Assembly: GCA_030603695.1 (NCBI GenBank)
Contig: JAUVXF010000006.1
Location: 87,311 to 151,310 of the forward strand
Source of the DNA: Natronohydrobacter sp.
Lineage (GTDB): Bacteria; Pseudomonadota; Alphaproteobacteria; Rhodobacterales; Rhodobacteraceae
Direction of reading: 5' to 3'
DNA: 64,000 nucleotides
The notes beneath the pieces are model-generated. The model made no database searches and was not told where the DNA came from. It was given only the letters and a program-made list of their open reading frames with translations. Of the stretch, positions 44,893 through 54,116 are shown in pieces (the stretch's first letter is position 1; each line of letters starts with the position of its first letter). The position numbers were made by a program, and so were the translations under genes.

Positions 44893-45540
44893 ATGCCGGG
44901 CCTTGCGCAACTGAACACACTTGCAGATGCGCAGGCCCTATGTGTTGCAGGCATTGTGCAGCAGGGCGCCAGCCCCGCCTTGCCTGACGGGGCGCAAAGC
45001 CTTGCCTTGCTCGCCCCCGATGGCCCGCGCTTTTGGGCGCGGTTTATCACCAGCCCGGAATATACCGATGGCCAGCCCAACCCGCTGGATCGCTGGTCGC
45101 ACCGCGTTATCGGCGCAATGGCGGCAGAGTTGGGCGCGCGGGCAGTCTATCCCTTTGGGGAAACCCCGCCCTTTCCGTTTTATGGCTGGGCGCTGGCCTC
45201 TGGTCGGGCCTTCGCCTCTCCGGTTCTGTGGCTGGTGCATGACAAGGCGGGGTTGTGGCTGTCTTTTCGCGGGGCCTTGGCCTTTGACGAGAGGATAGAG
45301 CAGCCTGCCAGCCAAAGCCCCTGCACAGGCTGCGCGCAACCCTGTGTCACCGCCTGCCCTGTTGGCGCGCTGACAGAGAAGGGCTATGATCTGGCCGCAT
45401 GCCACGCCTATCTCGACACACCCGCGGGCGCGCGCTGCCTAAGCCATGGCTGCGCCGTGCGCGCAGCCTGCCCGGTATCGCAAGCCCATGGCCGCAACCC
45501 AGACCAATCCGCATTCCATATGAGGCAGTTTCACCCATGA
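44893..45540 (+). CDS. Ferredoxin-like Fe-S protein of unknown role
   Basis: A 215-residue soluble protein. The C-terminal third has eight clustered cysteines: C144, C147, C151 and C155 (CTGCAQPCVTACP), then C170, C182, C187 and C193 (RCLSHGCAVRAACP). This resembles the Fe-S segment of QueG-like and ferredoxin-type proteins, so two [4Fe-4S] clusters are plausible. The N-terminal region (FGETPPFPFYGWA) is not assignable. It follows argB by 3 bases and overlaps the SixA-like gene, within the argB transcript. Confidence 0.75.
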   Translation: MPGLAQLNTLADAQALCVAGIVQQGASPALPDGAQSLALLAPDGPRFWARFITSPEYTDGQPNPLDRWSHRVIGAMAAELGARAVYPFGETPPFPFYGWALASGRAFASPVLWLVHDKAGLWLSFRGALAFDERIEQPASQSPCTGCAQPCVTACPVGALTEKGYDLAACHAYLDTPAGARCLSHGCAVRAACPVSQAHGRNPDQSAFHMRQFHP

Positions 45541-46043
45541 CATTGCGCCTGATCCTCACACGCCACGCGAAATCTGATTGGGACAACCCGCTCTTGCGCG
45601 ACCATGAACGCAGGCTGAACCCACGCGGCCAGCGCGCCGCCCCCCTGATCGGGCGCTGGCTGGTGGCGCAAGGCTTTGTGCCGCAACAGGCGCTGATCTC
45701 TGACGCCATACGCACGCGCGAGACATGGGCCTTGCTCTCGGCTGAATTGCCACAGCCTGCGCCGCAGGCGGCGTTTTTGCCCGCGCTTTACCATGCTGGC
45801 CCGGATGTGATGTTCAAAGCCCTGCAAACCGCGACAGCCGAGAGCGTGATCATGATCGGCCATAACCCCAGCATAGCGGAATTTGCGGCTTGCCTGCTGG
45901 CCACCCCGCCAGCCCACCCGCAATTTGGCCGCTATCCCACCTGCGCCACCCTGATCGCAGAGTTTGACGCGCCAGACTGGCGCAATATCCGCCGCGCCAC
46001 AGGCACGGCCCGCGCCTTCATCACCCCGCGAGAGCTGGAATAA
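45537..46043 (+). CDS. SixA-like phosphohistidine phosphatase
   Basis: A 168-residue histidine phosphatase. The catalytic motif is LTRHAKSDWDNP with R9 and H10, the second histidine is in MIGHNPSIAEFA. SixA proteins dephosphorylate phosphohistidine in Hpt domains or the nitrogen PTS. The RHxKS form is typical of SixA. Its end overlaps the converging ATP12-like gene by 23 bases. Confidence 0.87.
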   Translation: MTLRLILTRHAKSDWDNPLLRDHERRLNPRGQRAAPLIGRWLVAQGFVPQQALISDAIRTRETWALLSAELPQPAPQAAFLPALYHAGPDVMFKALQTATAESVIMIGHNPSIAEFAACLLATPPAHPQFGRYPTCATLIAEFDAPDWRNIRRATGTARAFITPRELE

Positions 46044-46758
46044 TCCGCCCCGGCTGCAAGGCCGCATAAAAGCGCGCGGCATCCAGAAAGGTTTTGCGGC
46101 GCACAGCCGCCAGCGCCTCGGCTTCCGCGTCGCTGCCCCATTGGCTGATCTGCCACTCTTCATCCACGCGCGACGCGTTCCACAGCGCCTCTGGCGCGGC
46201 GAACCCATCCACCAGCGCCAGCGCGATGATAAGAGAGCCGCTCATGGCCACCAGATCATGAAAGGCGGTCAGTTCAAACGCATCCAGCCGTTCCACATCT
46301 GCGGCCATGCTGGCCAGCAGGGCGGCGGGCTGGGGCGCATGCATTACGCCTGTGCGCAGCACAGGGCGCAGCCCGTAACGATGCGCAGCCCAATCTATCA
46401 GCGGGTTCCAAGCGGCATCTTCCAGCGCGACCAGCGGCTCTGGCCCTGCGGCACGGTAGCAGACCAGATCACTGTCGCCGTAAGCCGCGACAATCTCTGT
46501 CACCTCGGCTTTCTGGCCGCGCACCTTGTCAATCGCGGCATTGGCGGCGCGGGTGGCGGGCATGGTGTTTGGGTCAATCACCTCCGCTTGGGCCTGCCAT
46601 TCGGCGGCGATCATCTCTGCCAGCGCGCCGGTGGGCACAACCAGTGCGGCCTTGGCCGGGGTTTTCAGCGCGCGCCCATCCAGCGTGACAGCATAGCCCC
46701 CCTCAACCGGGCCAATGGCCGCCTCTTTCCAGAACCGCTTGCGCACCCAACCGCTCAT
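46021..46758 (-). CDS. ATP12-family F1-ATPase assembly chaperone
   Basis: A 245-residue protein matching the alphaproteobacterial ATP12 family: RKRFWKEAAIGPVEGGYAV, LDGRALKTPAKAALVVPT, EWQAQAEVIDPNTMP, and AYGDSDLVCYRA. In mitochondria ATP12 binds the F1 alpha subunit before assembly. The start at 46758 overlaps the HAD gene stop in an ATGA. It is part of the unit rluA-like, HAD, ATP12. Confidence 0.92.
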   Translation of the reverse strand: MSGWVRKRFWKEAAIGPVEGGYAVTLDGRALKTPAKAALVVPTGALAEMIAAEWQAQAEVIDPNTMPATRAANAAIDKVRGQKAEVTEIVAAYGDSDLVCYRAAGPEPLVALEDAAWNPLIDWAAHRYGLRPVLRTGVMHAPQPAALLASMAADVERLDAFELTAFHDLVAMSGSLIIALALVDGFAAPEALWNASRVDEEWQISQWGSDAEAEALAAVRRKTFLDAARFYAALQPGRIIPALAG

Positions 46759-47417
46759 ATGCTCACCCCGCTCCAAATCTCATCCAAGGCAGTTGGCAGC
46801 GCGCCAAAATCCGAAATCACCCGCGCGCCAAGCTGATGCGCGGGATGATAGCCCCAGGACACGCCAATTCCAGCCATCTGCGCCGCTTGGGCCATATCCA
46901 TATCATAGCGCGTATCGCCCACCATCACCGCACTTTCAGGGCCAATCCCGGTATCGCGCAAACAGGCGTGCAGCATGGAAGGATGCGGTTTTGACGGGTG
47001 ATCATCGGCCACCTGCATCGTGGCAAAGCGCCCCCGCCAGCCATGCGCGTGCAAGATGTGATCCAGCCCGCGCCGCGATTTGCCTGTGGCAATGCCCAAC
47101 ACCAGATCACGCCGCGCGGCCAATTCATCCAGCATCTCTGCCGCGCCGGGGTATAGCGGCGAGAGGTTTTCGGCCCGCAAGGTGGAAAAAGCATCCTTAT
47201 AGCCCGCCACCAGCTGTGCCAGATCGGGGTCGGGCAATTCGGGCGAAAGCTGGGCCATGGCCTGTGGCAAAGACAGGCCCACAATGCCCAGCACCGCCGC
47301 CTTCGGCGGGCAATGCAGCCCTAACCCGCCATAAGCATGGGACATGGCTGCCAGAATATGCGCCTGACTGTCAACAAGCGTGCCATCCACATCAAAAACA
47401 ACCAGACGCGTGTTCAT
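46755..47417 (-). CDS. HAD-superfamily hydrolase (phosphoglycolate phosphatase-like)
   Basis: A 220-residue HAD-IA protein. Nucleophile motif VVFDVDGTLVDS (D9, D11), motif II GIATGKSRRG, motif III lysine near SKPHPSM, and motif IV VMVGDTRYDMDMAQAA are intact, so it is a phosphatase. The cap is the alpha-helical C1 type. The substrate is uncertain; phosphoglycolate or nucleotides are possible. It overlaps both neighbours. Confidence 0.9.
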   Translation of the reverse strand: MNTRLVVFDVDGTLVDSQAHILAAMSHAYGGLGLHCPPKAAVLGIVGLSLPQAMAQLSPELPDPDLAQLVAGYKDAFSTLRAENLSPLYPGAAEMLDELAARRDLVLGIATGKSRRGLDHILHAHGWRGRFATMQVADDHPSKPHPSMLHACLRDTGIGPESAVMVGDTRYDMDMAQAAQMAGIGVSWGYHPAHQLGARVISDFGALPTALDEIWSGVSI

Positions 47418-48451
47418 GCGTCCTCAAACGGATCGGCGGGCACATCGGAGGCACGCAAGCCAAACACCTCCCAGGTTTGCGCCATATGCGGCGGCAAAGG
47501 GGCGGTCAGTTCCAGCATGGCGCCCGTGACAGGGTGTTCCAGCCGCAAGGATCGGGCATGCAAATGCAGCTTGCGGCTAACCGCGCCACCAATGCCCGCG
47601 CCCCAGCCATCGCCAAGGTTTTCCTGCGCAGAGCCGCCATATTTGCCGTCCCCGATAATGGGGTGGCCGATTTCGGCCATATGCGCGCGCAACTGGTGGG
47701 TGCGCCCTGTGATGGGTGACAGCGCCACCCAGGCCGCGCGCCCGCCCAGCCGTTCCAGCACGGCATAATCTGTCAGCGCGCGTTTTGCGCCCTCGGTGCG
47801 ATCTACATCATCTGGCATGATGCACTGCATCTTTTCGCCTGCGCCACGCCCGCCAGCCTTTACCAGCCCGTAGCGGATTGTCCCCATCAGGGGTTGCGGC
47901 ACACCCGCCACAAGCGCCCAATAGATCTTGCGTGTGGCGCGGTGGCGAAAGGCCTCTGACAGGCGCTTGGCCACGCGCGGGGTGCGAGCCAGAAGCAGCA
48001 CGCCGGATGTATCCTTGTCCAGCCTATGCACCAGCATCGGGCGCTCTTTATAGCCGAACATCAGCGCTTCACTCAGCCCATCCACATGGCGTTCGCCCTG
48101 CCCGCTACCACCCTGAGAGGGCAGGCCCGCAGGTTTGTTCAGCGCGATGATATGCTGATCTTTCCAGATAACGGCATCCTGTATCATCTGGGCATCTGAC
48201 GCCACAATGCGGGGCTTTGCGGGGGTGGGTGCGGCCTGCCCCTCTGGCAGGGGCGGAATGCGCACCATCTGGCCGGGCATAACGCGGGTTGCGGCCTTTA
48301 CCCGGCCGCCATCCACGCGGATTTCGCCCTTGCGGCAGGCTTTTTCTATCAGCCCTTGGGTGATCTGGGGGAATTGGCGCTTCAGCCAGCGGTCTAGCCG
48401 CTGCTCGCCCTCTTCCGCGCCCACTTGCCGTGTCTGCACTTCGCCCATCAT
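47414..48451 (-). CDS. RluA-family pseudouridine synthase (RluC-like)
   Basis: A 345-residue enzyme that isomerises uridine in rRNA. Residues about 15-75 form an S4 RNA-binding domain (QRLDRWLKRQFPQITQGLIE), and the catalytic motif HRLDKDTSG holds D145. LSPITGRTHQLRAHMAEIGHPIIGD is the second conserved block (adjacent segments). The start was placed at the tandem ATG codons 48451/48448. The presence of an S4 domain favours RluC over RluA. Confidence 0.91.
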   Translation of the reverse strand: MMGEVQTRQVGAEEGEQRLDRWLKRQFPQITQGLIEKACRKGEIRVDGGRVKAATRVMPGQMVRIPPLPEGQAAPTPAKPRIVASDAQMIQDAVIWKDQHIIALNKPAGLPSQGGSGQGERHVDGLSEALMFGYKERPMLVHRLDKDTSGVLLLARTPRVAKRLSEAFRHRATRKIYWALVAGVPQPLMGTIRYGLVKAGGRGAGEKMQCIMPDDVDRTEGAKRALTDYAVLERLGGRAAWVALSPITGRTHQLRAHMAEIGHPIIGDGKYGGSAQENLGDGWGAGIGGAVSRKLHLHARSLRLEHPVTGAMLELTAPLPPHMAQTWEVFGLRASDVPADPFEDA

Positions 48452-48500
48452 CGCCCCCGAAACTTTCAGCGCTCTCCCTGCCCTGCTTGGGCGGGGAATG

Positions 48501-49820
48501 TCAACTCTTGCCCGATCCGCCGCGCTTGGCGCGCTGGGTGACAAACCACTCCAGCCGCTTGGCCAATTCGCGTTCAAACCCGCGCGCAACGGGCTGGTAT
48601 AACACCGGGCGCTTTACAGCATCTGGAAAGTAGTTCTGGCCCGAAAACCCATCCTCGGCATCGTGGTCATAAGCATAGCCAGCACCGTAACCTTCATCCT
48701 TCATCAGCTTTGTGGGCGCATTCAGGATATGTTTGGGCGGCGGCTGCGATCCGGTTTGCCGCGCAAGGGCCAGCGCCGCTTTCCATGCCACATAGCCCGC
48801 ATTGGATTTGGGCGCGAGGGCCAGATAAATCACCGCCTGCGCAAGGGCCAATTCCCCTTCCGGGCTGCCAAGGCGTTCATAGCTTTGCCATGCGTCCAGA
48901 CAGACAGTTTGCGCCTGCGGATCGGCATTGCCGATATCTTCCACCGCCATACGCGTCAGACGCCGCGCCAGATAGCGCGGGTCTTCGCCGCCTGCGATCA
49001 TGCGCGCGAACCAATATAGCGCTGCATCGGGATCAGAGCCGCGAATGGATTTATGCAGCGCCGAGATAAGGTTGTAATGGGCATCGCCGGATTTGTCATA
49101 GTGCGCGGCGCGGCGCATCAGGCGGCTGGCCAGCGCATCGGGGGCAAGCTTGCCCTCCACCCGCCAGCCCATGACCTGTTCAATCAAGTTCAACAGCGCG
49201 CGGCCATCGCCATCGGCCATTTCCAACAGCGCCTCGCGCGCGGGGCCATCCAGCGGCAGGGGGCGGGCCAATTCCTGCTCTGCGCGCTGTGCAAGGCGTT
49301 CCAGCGCGGCCAGTGTCAGCCGCTCCAGCACGATCACCTGTGCGCGCGACAACAGCGCCGCGTTCAATTCGAAAGACGGGTTTTCCGTGGTCGCACCTAC
49401 AAGCGTAAGCGTGCCATCTTCCATATGCGGCAAAAAGCTGTCTTGCTGCGATTTGTTGAAGCGGTGAATTTCATCCACAAACAGCACTGTTCCGCGCCCT
49501 TGCTGGCGGGTAAGGCGCGCTTGTTCAAACAGCTTGCGCAGCTCTGGCACGCCTGTGAAAATCGCGCTGATCTGGACAAAGGCAAGCGCGGTTTCCTGTG
49601 CCAGCAACCGTGCAATCGTGGTTTTGCCCACACCGGGCGGCCCCCACAGGATGAGAGAGGCCAACTGCCCAGAGGCCAGCATCGCCCCCAGGGGGGCATC
49701 GGGGCCAAGCGCCTTTTCCTGCCCGATCACCTCTGACAAGGCACGCGGGCGCAGCCTGTCGGCCAAGGGCCGGGGCGCGCTGGCGGGGGGCGTTTGGGCT
49801 GTATCAAACAGATCAGGCAT
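48501..49820 (-). CDS. rarA: Replication-associated recombination protein RarA/MgsA
   Basis: A 439-residue AAA+ clamp-loader-like ATPase. Walker A GPPGVGKT (60-67), Walker B FVDEIHRFNKSQQD, sensor GATTENPSFELN, and the C-terminal tetramer domain (LNAPTKLMKDEGYGAGYAYDHD in adjacent parts) are present. An N-terminal MPDLFD motif resembles the clamp- or SSB-contact starts of this family. It acts at stalled forks. The start at 49820 was chosen for this motif. Confidence 0.95.
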   Translation of the reverse strand: MPDLFDTAQTPPASAPRPLADRLRPRALSEVIGQEKALGPDAPLGAMLASGQLASLILWGPPGVGKTTIARLLAQETALAFVQISAIFTGVPELRKLFEQARLTRQQGRGTVLFVDEIHRFNKSQQDSFLPHMEDGTLTLVGATTENPSFELNAALLSRAQVIVLERLTLAALERLAQRAEQELARPLPLDGPAREALLEMADGDGRALLNLIEQVMGWRVEGKLAPDALASRLMRRAAHYDKSGDAHYNLISALHKSIRGSDPDAALYWFARMIAGGEDPRYLARRLTRMAVEDIGNADPQAQTVCLDAWQSYERLGSPEGELALAQAVIYLALAPKSNAGYVAWKAALALARQTGSQPPPKHILNAPTKLMKDEGYGAGYAYDHDAEDGFSGQNYFPDAVKRPVLYQPVARGFERELAKRLEWFVTQRAKRGGSGKS

Positions 49821-49864
49821 GGCGGCAGCATATCCGGGCGCAGGCGGCGGGGAAAGGGGCATGC

Positions 49865-49897
49865 AAAAGGCCCGCAGCTTGCGCGCGGGCCTTGCAA
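49865..49897 (-). terminator. Terminator of the alpha (rpoA-rplQ) operon
   Basis: On the minus strand, GCAAGGCCCGC pairs with GCGGGCCTTTTGC across a nine-base loop, 25 bases past the rplQ stop. A short T4 run is present. Confidence 0.8.
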
Positions 49898-49920
49898 ATA
49901 GCGTGAAAGCCTGTTGCGGC

Positions 49921-50337
49921 TTATTCTGCGTTTGCTTCTGCTTCCAGACGGGCCAGATCGGCAGCGCCTTTGGCAGCGGGATCACGATCCACGAATTCGA
50001 TGATGGCCATGGGTGCCATATCGCCATAGCGGAACCCGGCTTTCAGAATGCGCACATAGCCACCCTGACGCTCTTTATAGCGGGGGCCAAGAACGGCGAA
50101 CAGCTTGGCAACGTCCTTATCCTGCTTCAGCTGCGCTGCGGCCTGACGGCGGGCATGCAGATCGCCGCGCTTTGCCAGCGTAATCAGCTTTTCAATGATC
50201 GGGCGCAGTTCTTTTGCCTTGGGCAGGGTGGTTTTGATCTGCTCATGTTCAATGAGCGAGCCGCACATATTGGAAAAGAGCGCCTTGCGGTGCTCGTGTG
50301 TGCGGTTCAGGCGGCGGTATCCTCTGGCGTGACGCAT
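49921..50337 (-). CDS. rplQ: 50S ribosomal protein L17
   Basis: A 138-residue L17 starting [20 protein letters not shown], with the core [20 protein letters not shown]. An AAGGAGAT site precedes the ATG at 50337. It is the last gene of the alpha operon; 121 bases with a stem-loop separate it from rpoA. Confidence 0.98.
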   Translation of the reverse strand: MRHARGYRRLNRTHEHRKALFSNMCGSLIEHEQIKTTLPKAKELRPIIEKLITLAKRGDLHARRQAAAQLKQDKDVAKLFAVLGPRYKERQGGYVRILKAGFRYGDMAPMAIIEFVDRDPAAKGAADLARLEAEANAE

Positions 50338-50423
50338 GTCATATCTCCTTAACGTCTCTTTTGCTTTGTCTGGCCGCGGCTGCGTGACCACGGCTCTCCT
50401 TGGGGCATTAGGCCCAGTATTGC

Positions 50424-50453
50424 TTGGGGCGCGCTGGGATCAACGCGCCCCAA
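50424..50453 (-). other. Stem-loop between rpoA and rplQ
   Basis: TTGGGGCGCG and CGCGCCCCAA make a perfect 10-base stem with a 10-base loop. No U-run follows, so an attenuator or RNA-processing/stability role is more likely than strong termination. Confidence 0.65.
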
Positions 50454-50458
50454 GAAAC

Positions 50459-51475
50459 TTAGAATTGATCCTCGAAGCGCTTGGCCAGATCATCAATGTT
50501 CTCTGGCGGCCATTCTTCAACATCCATGCCCAGATGCAGCCCCATACCAGACAGCACTTCCTTGATCTCGTTCAAGGATTTGCGCCCGAAATTCGGGGTG
50601 CGCAGCATTTCGGCCTCTGTTTTCTGGATCAGATCGCCAATATACACGATATTGTCGTTCTTCAGGCAGTTGGCAGAACGCACCGAAAGCTCCAACTCGT
50701 CCACTTTCTTCAGCAGCAGCGGGTTGAATTCCAGACCGTCATCATCATCTTTCGAGCCAGCCGATTCAGGCTCGTCGAAATTGACGAAGATTTGCAGCTG
50801 GTCTTGCAGAATGCGCGCGGCATAGGCCACGGCATCTTCTGCGCTGACAGAGCCATCGGTTTCCACTTTCATGGTCAGCTTGTCATAATCCAGCACCTGG
50901 CCCTCGCGGGTGGGCTGCACTTCATAGCTGGCCTTTTTCACGGGCGAGAAGATGGCATCAATCGGGATCAGGCCGATGGGGGCATCTTCGGGGCGGTTTT
51001 TATCGGCGGCGACATAGCCTTTGCCGGTATTGACCGTCAGTTCCATATACACTGACGCGCCATCATCAAGGTGGCAGATCACCTGCTCTTTGTTCAGCAC
51101 TTCAATTCCCGCAGATGTCTGGATATCGCCTGCGCGCACAACGCCCGGCCCCTGCGCAGAAATTGACAGCCGCTTTGGCCCTTCAACATCCATGCGCAGT
51201 GCAACCGTTTTCAGGTTCAGCACGATATCTGTCACATCCTCGCGCACACCGGGCACAGAGGAAAATTCATGCAGCACATTGTCAATCTGCACAGATGTGA
51301 TGGCCGCGCCCTGAAGCGAGGACATCAGCACACGCCGCAGCGCGTTGCCAAGTGTCAGGCCAAAGCCGCGCTCCAGCGGTTCGGCAACCACAACAGCTTG
51401 GCGCATCGGGTCAGCACCGGGCTTGACTTCCAGCTGCGCAGGTTTGATCAATTCTTGCCAATTCTTATGGATCAT
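50459..51475 (-). CDS. rpoA: RNA polymerase alpha subunit
   Basis: A 338-residue RpoA. The N-terminal dimerisation domain has [20 protein letters not shown]; after a flexible acidic linker ([10 protein letters not shown]) the C-terminal domain has [20 protein letters not shown] and [19 protein letters not shown], the DNA- and activator-contact region. The start [12 protein letters not shown] is usual in alphaproteobacteria. Confidence 0.98.
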   Translation of the reverse strand: MIHKNWQELIKPAQLEVKPGADPMRQAVVVAEPLERGFGLTLGNALRRVLMSSLQGAAITSVQIDNVLHEFSSVPGVREDVTDIVLNLKTVALRMDVEGPKRLSISAQGPGVVRAGDIQTSAGIEVLNKEQVICHLDDGASVYMELTVNTGKGYVAADKNRPEDAPIGLIPIDAIFSPVKKASYEVQPTREGQVLDYDKLTMKVETDGSVSAEDAVAYAARILQDQLQIFVNFDEPESAGSKDDDDGLEFNPLLLKKVDELELSVRSANCLKNDNIVYIGDLIQKTEAEMLRTPNFGRKSLNEIKEVLSGMGLHLGMDVEEWPPENIDDLAKRFEDQF

Positions 51476-51548
51476 GCGTGTCGCCTCCATTCCTGTTGCA
51501 GCGCCATGTCCGTAACGCGGCAACGCCCGAGGATCTAAAATGACGTAA

Positions 51549-51575
51549 TCAGGCCGCGCAGATTACGCGGCCTGA
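51549..51575 (-). other. Stem-loop between rpsK and rpoA
   Basis: TCAGGCCGCG and CGCGGCCTGA form a perfect 10-base stem with a 7-base loop in the 117-base rpsK/rpoA gap. Confidence 0.65.
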
Positions 51576-51592
51576 CAAGTATCTGTCTGAAA

Positions 51593-51982
51593 TCAGACGC
51601 GGCGGCGCTTTGGCGGGCGGCAGCCATTATGGGCCATCGGGGTCACATCGCGGATAGAGGTGATGTTGAACCCGGCAGCAGCCAGCGCGCGCAAAGCAGA
51701 TTCGCGGCCCGAACCGGGGCCTTGAACTTCAACTTCCAGCGTCTTGACGCCATGTTCCTGCGCTTTTTTGCCTGCATCCTCTGCCGCCAACTGTGCTGCA
51801 TAGGGTGTGGATTTGCGCGACCCCTTGAAACCCATCGTGCCAGCAGACGACCAAGAAATGGCGTTGCCCTGCACATCGGAAATCAGGATTTTCGTGTTGT
51901 TGAAGCTGGAATTCACATGTGCAACGCCAGCAGCGATATTCTTACGGACTTTGCGCTTAACGCGCGTCTTGTCACGAGCCAT
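51593..51982 (-). CDS. rpsK: 30S ribosomal protein S11
   Basis: A 129-residue S11: [36 protein letters not shown], and the C-terminal [18 protein letters not shown]. It forms the platform of the 30S subunit. It lies 15 bases after rpsM. Confidence 0.98.
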   Translation of the reverse strand: MARDKTRVKRKVRKNIAAGVAHVNSSFNNTKILISDVQGNAISWSSAGTMGFKGSRKSTPYAAQLAAEDAGKKAQEHGVKTLEVEVQGPGSGRESALRALAAAGFNITSIRDVTPMAHNGCRPPKRRRV

Positions 51983-51997
51983 TGACCTACCCTCCCC

Positions 51998-52366
51998 TTA
52001 TTTCTTCTTGCCAGCAATGGCTTTTGCCGGGCCTTTGCGCGTGCGCGCATTGGTGTGGGTGCGCTGACCGCGCACAGGCAGGTTACGACGATGGCGCAGG
52101 CCACGATATGAACCCATATCCATCATGGATTTGATGTTCATCTGCACTTCGCGGCGAAGATCGCCCTCGACAGTGTAATTCGCATCAATATGCTCCCGCA
52201 CTGAAAGCACTTCAGCGTCAGAAAGCTCGTTCACACGGCGGGTCAGATCAATACCGACAGAGTTGCAGATTTCTTCCGCAGCTTTCGGGCCAATGCCGTG
52301 AATATAGGTCAGCGCAATAACAACGCGCTTTCCTGTAGGGATGTTAACGCCAGCAATACGTGCCAC
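51998..52366 (-). CDS. rpsM: 30S ribosomal protein S13 (GTG start)
   Basis: A 122-residue S13. The start is a GTG at 52366 giving [15 protein letters not shown], with AAGGAAG at proper spacing; the open frame upstream has no S13 character. The C-terminal [20 protein letters not shown] contacts tRNA. It is the first gene of the alpha operon here and lacks the usual adk neighbour. Confidence 0.97.
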   Translation of the reverse strand: MARIAGVNIPTGKRVVIALTYIHGIGPKAAEEICNSVGIDLTRRVNELSDAEVLSVREHIDANYTVEGDLRREVQMNIKSMMDMGSYRGLRHRRNLPVRGQRTHTNARTRKGPAKAIAGKKK

Positions 52367-52603
52367 GCGGGGTCTTCCTTTCGTTGCGGTTCCGTAATCC
52401 CAGAACCTTTTTTCACAACACGGGCCATGTGCCCGCGTGCATCCAAAATGAAACACGCCCCATCACTGAGGCGCGATTCGACATCGAGGTTTTCGCCTAA
52501 GTCCTTTTGCGGCCCGCGTCAAGGGGTGGGGGTAGCAAGAGCCGCTTATAGGCGAAATGCCGTGCGGCGCTGGCCTGCCCGTGCCGCAAAGGCAGGCAAG
52601 AGA

Positions 52604-52625
52604 CCCGCCCCTTTTCCGGGGCGGG
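52604..52625 (-). terminator. Hairpin after secY
   Basis: CCCGCCCC (52604-52611) and GGGGCGGG (52618-52625) form a perfect 8-base stem, 11 bases downstream of the secY stop. On the minus strand it is followed by the T-rich TCTCTTGCC. It probably separates the spc and alpha operons. Confidence 0.7.
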
Positions 52626-52635
52626 CAATACTCAC

Positions 52636-54009
52636 TTATCGGCGCGCGGGCGCTTTGGGCTTGCCATCGGCAGGGCGCTTGCGCCCTTTGCCGCGCAATT
52701 GCGATTTCTCCAGCAGCCCTTCATATTGGTGCGCCACCAGATGCGATTGCACGCGGTTGATTGTATCCATCGTCACAGACACAACAATCAGAACCGATGT
52801 GCCGCCAAAATAGAACGGGATCGCCAACTGGCCGCGCAGGATTTCAGGCAGCAAACACACCGCCGCAAGATAGATCGCACCAACCGTCACAATGCGTGTG
52901 ACAACGTAATCCAGATATTCTTCGGTGCGCTTGCCGGGGCGGATACCGGGGATAAACCCGTTCTGGTTTTTCAGGTTCTCGGCCACATCCTCTGTCTTGA
53001 AAGACACGTTCTGCGTATAGAAGAACGTGAAGAAGATGATCATGGCCGTAAAGAACGCCAGATAGGCGGGCTGGCCGGGGCCGAAATAGGCCAGAATCGT
53101 GGCCATAAGCTCGCTTTGTGAATTGCCGGAGAAGGTGGCAATCGTTGTTGGCAACAGCAACAAGGACGAGGCAAAGATGGCCGGGATCACATTGGCCGGG
53201 TTCACCTTGATCGGCAGATGCGATGCACCGCCATCAAACACCTTCATCCCCACCTGACGGCGCGGATACTGGATTGTGATCTTGCGGATCGCGCGTTCCA
53301 TGAACACCACGAATGCAATGGTGGCAATCACCATCACGATCACCCCGATGATCACGGCAGGCGAAATATCGCCCGTCCGGCCCTGGCTGAAAAACTGTGC
53401 CAAAGCGGCGGGAATTTCAGCGATGATGCCCACAAAGATGATCAACGAAATCCCGTTGCCGATGCCGCGCTCTGTGATCTGCTCACCCAGCCACATCAGG
53501 AACATTGTTCCGCCCACAAGCGTGATCACCACAGCGGCGCGGAAAAACCAGCCCGGATCGGTGGCCAGATCACCCGCTTCCAGCGATACCGCAAGCCCGT
53601 AAGACTGACCGATGGCCAGCATCACTGTCAGATAGCGGGTATATTGGTTCAGCTTGCGCCGCCCCATCTCGCCTTCTTTTTTCAGCTGTTTCCACGGCTC
53701 ATACATCGCGCCAACCAACTGCACGATAATGGCGGCAGAGATATAGGGCATGATGCCAAGCGCGAAAATCCCCATGCGGCTGATCGCGCCGCCAGTGAAC
53801 ATGTTGAGCATGCCACCAATACCGGCAGCAGCCTCTGTCATGAATTCGCGCAGCGCCACGCCGTCAATGCCCGGCACCGGAATATATGTTCCGATCCGAT
53901 ACACAATCAAAAGCCCCAGCGCAAAAAAGATGCGGCGGCGCAGATCAGTGGCCTTGGCCAATGCGCCCCAACTTGTATTGGCTGCGAGTGAGTCAGAAGC
54001 AGATGCCAT
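52636..54009 (-). CDS. secY: Protein translocase subunit SecY
   Basis: A 457-residue ten-helix channel protein of SecYEG. It has RIFFALGLLIVYRIGTYIPV, FALGIMPYISAAIIVQL, the plug region after helix 1, NVSFKTEDVAENLKNQNGFIPG, and the arginine-containing C5 loop (IRPGKRTEEYLD). The start MASASDSLAANTSWGALAKA at 54009 is standard. It is the last gene of the spc operon. Confidence 0.98.
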   Translation of the reverse strand: MASASDSLAANTSWGALAKATDLRRRIFFALGLLIVYRIGTYIPVPGIDGVALREFMTEAAAGIGGMLNMFTGGAISRMGIFALGIMPYISAAIIVQLVGAMYEPWKQLKKEGEMGRRKLNQYTRYLTVMLAIGQSYGLAVSLEAGDLATDPGWFFRAAVVITLVGGTMFLMWLGEQITERGIGNGISLIIFVGIIAEIPAALAQFFSQGRTGDISPAVIIGVIVMVIATIAFVVFMERAIRKITIQYPRRQVGMKVFDGGASHLPIKVNPANVIPAIFASSLLLLPTTIATFSGNSQSELMATILAYFGPGQPAYLAFFTAMIIFFTFFYTQNVSFKTEDVAENLKNQNGFIPGIRPGKRTEEYLDYVVTRIVTVGAIYLAAVCLLPEILRGQLAIPFYFGGTSVLIVVSVTMDTINRVQSHLVAHQYEGLLEKSQLRGKGRKRPADGKPKAPARR

Positions 54010-54035
54010 TCGCGTCTCTCTATCTCTCATGTCAA

Positions 54036-54065
54036 CGCCGCCAGACCGGGTTGCGGTCGGCGGCG
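54036..54065 (-). other. Stem-loop between rplO and secY
   Basis: CGCCGCC-A-GACCG pairs with CGGTC-GGCGGCG around GGTTG, a 12-base-pair stem with one bulged A, just upstream of the secY start. Confidence 0.6.
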
Positions 54066-54116
54066 CGAATACCCTTTAGCGGATGATGTAAGGGGCGAAT
54101 GCGCCCCCCACAACCA

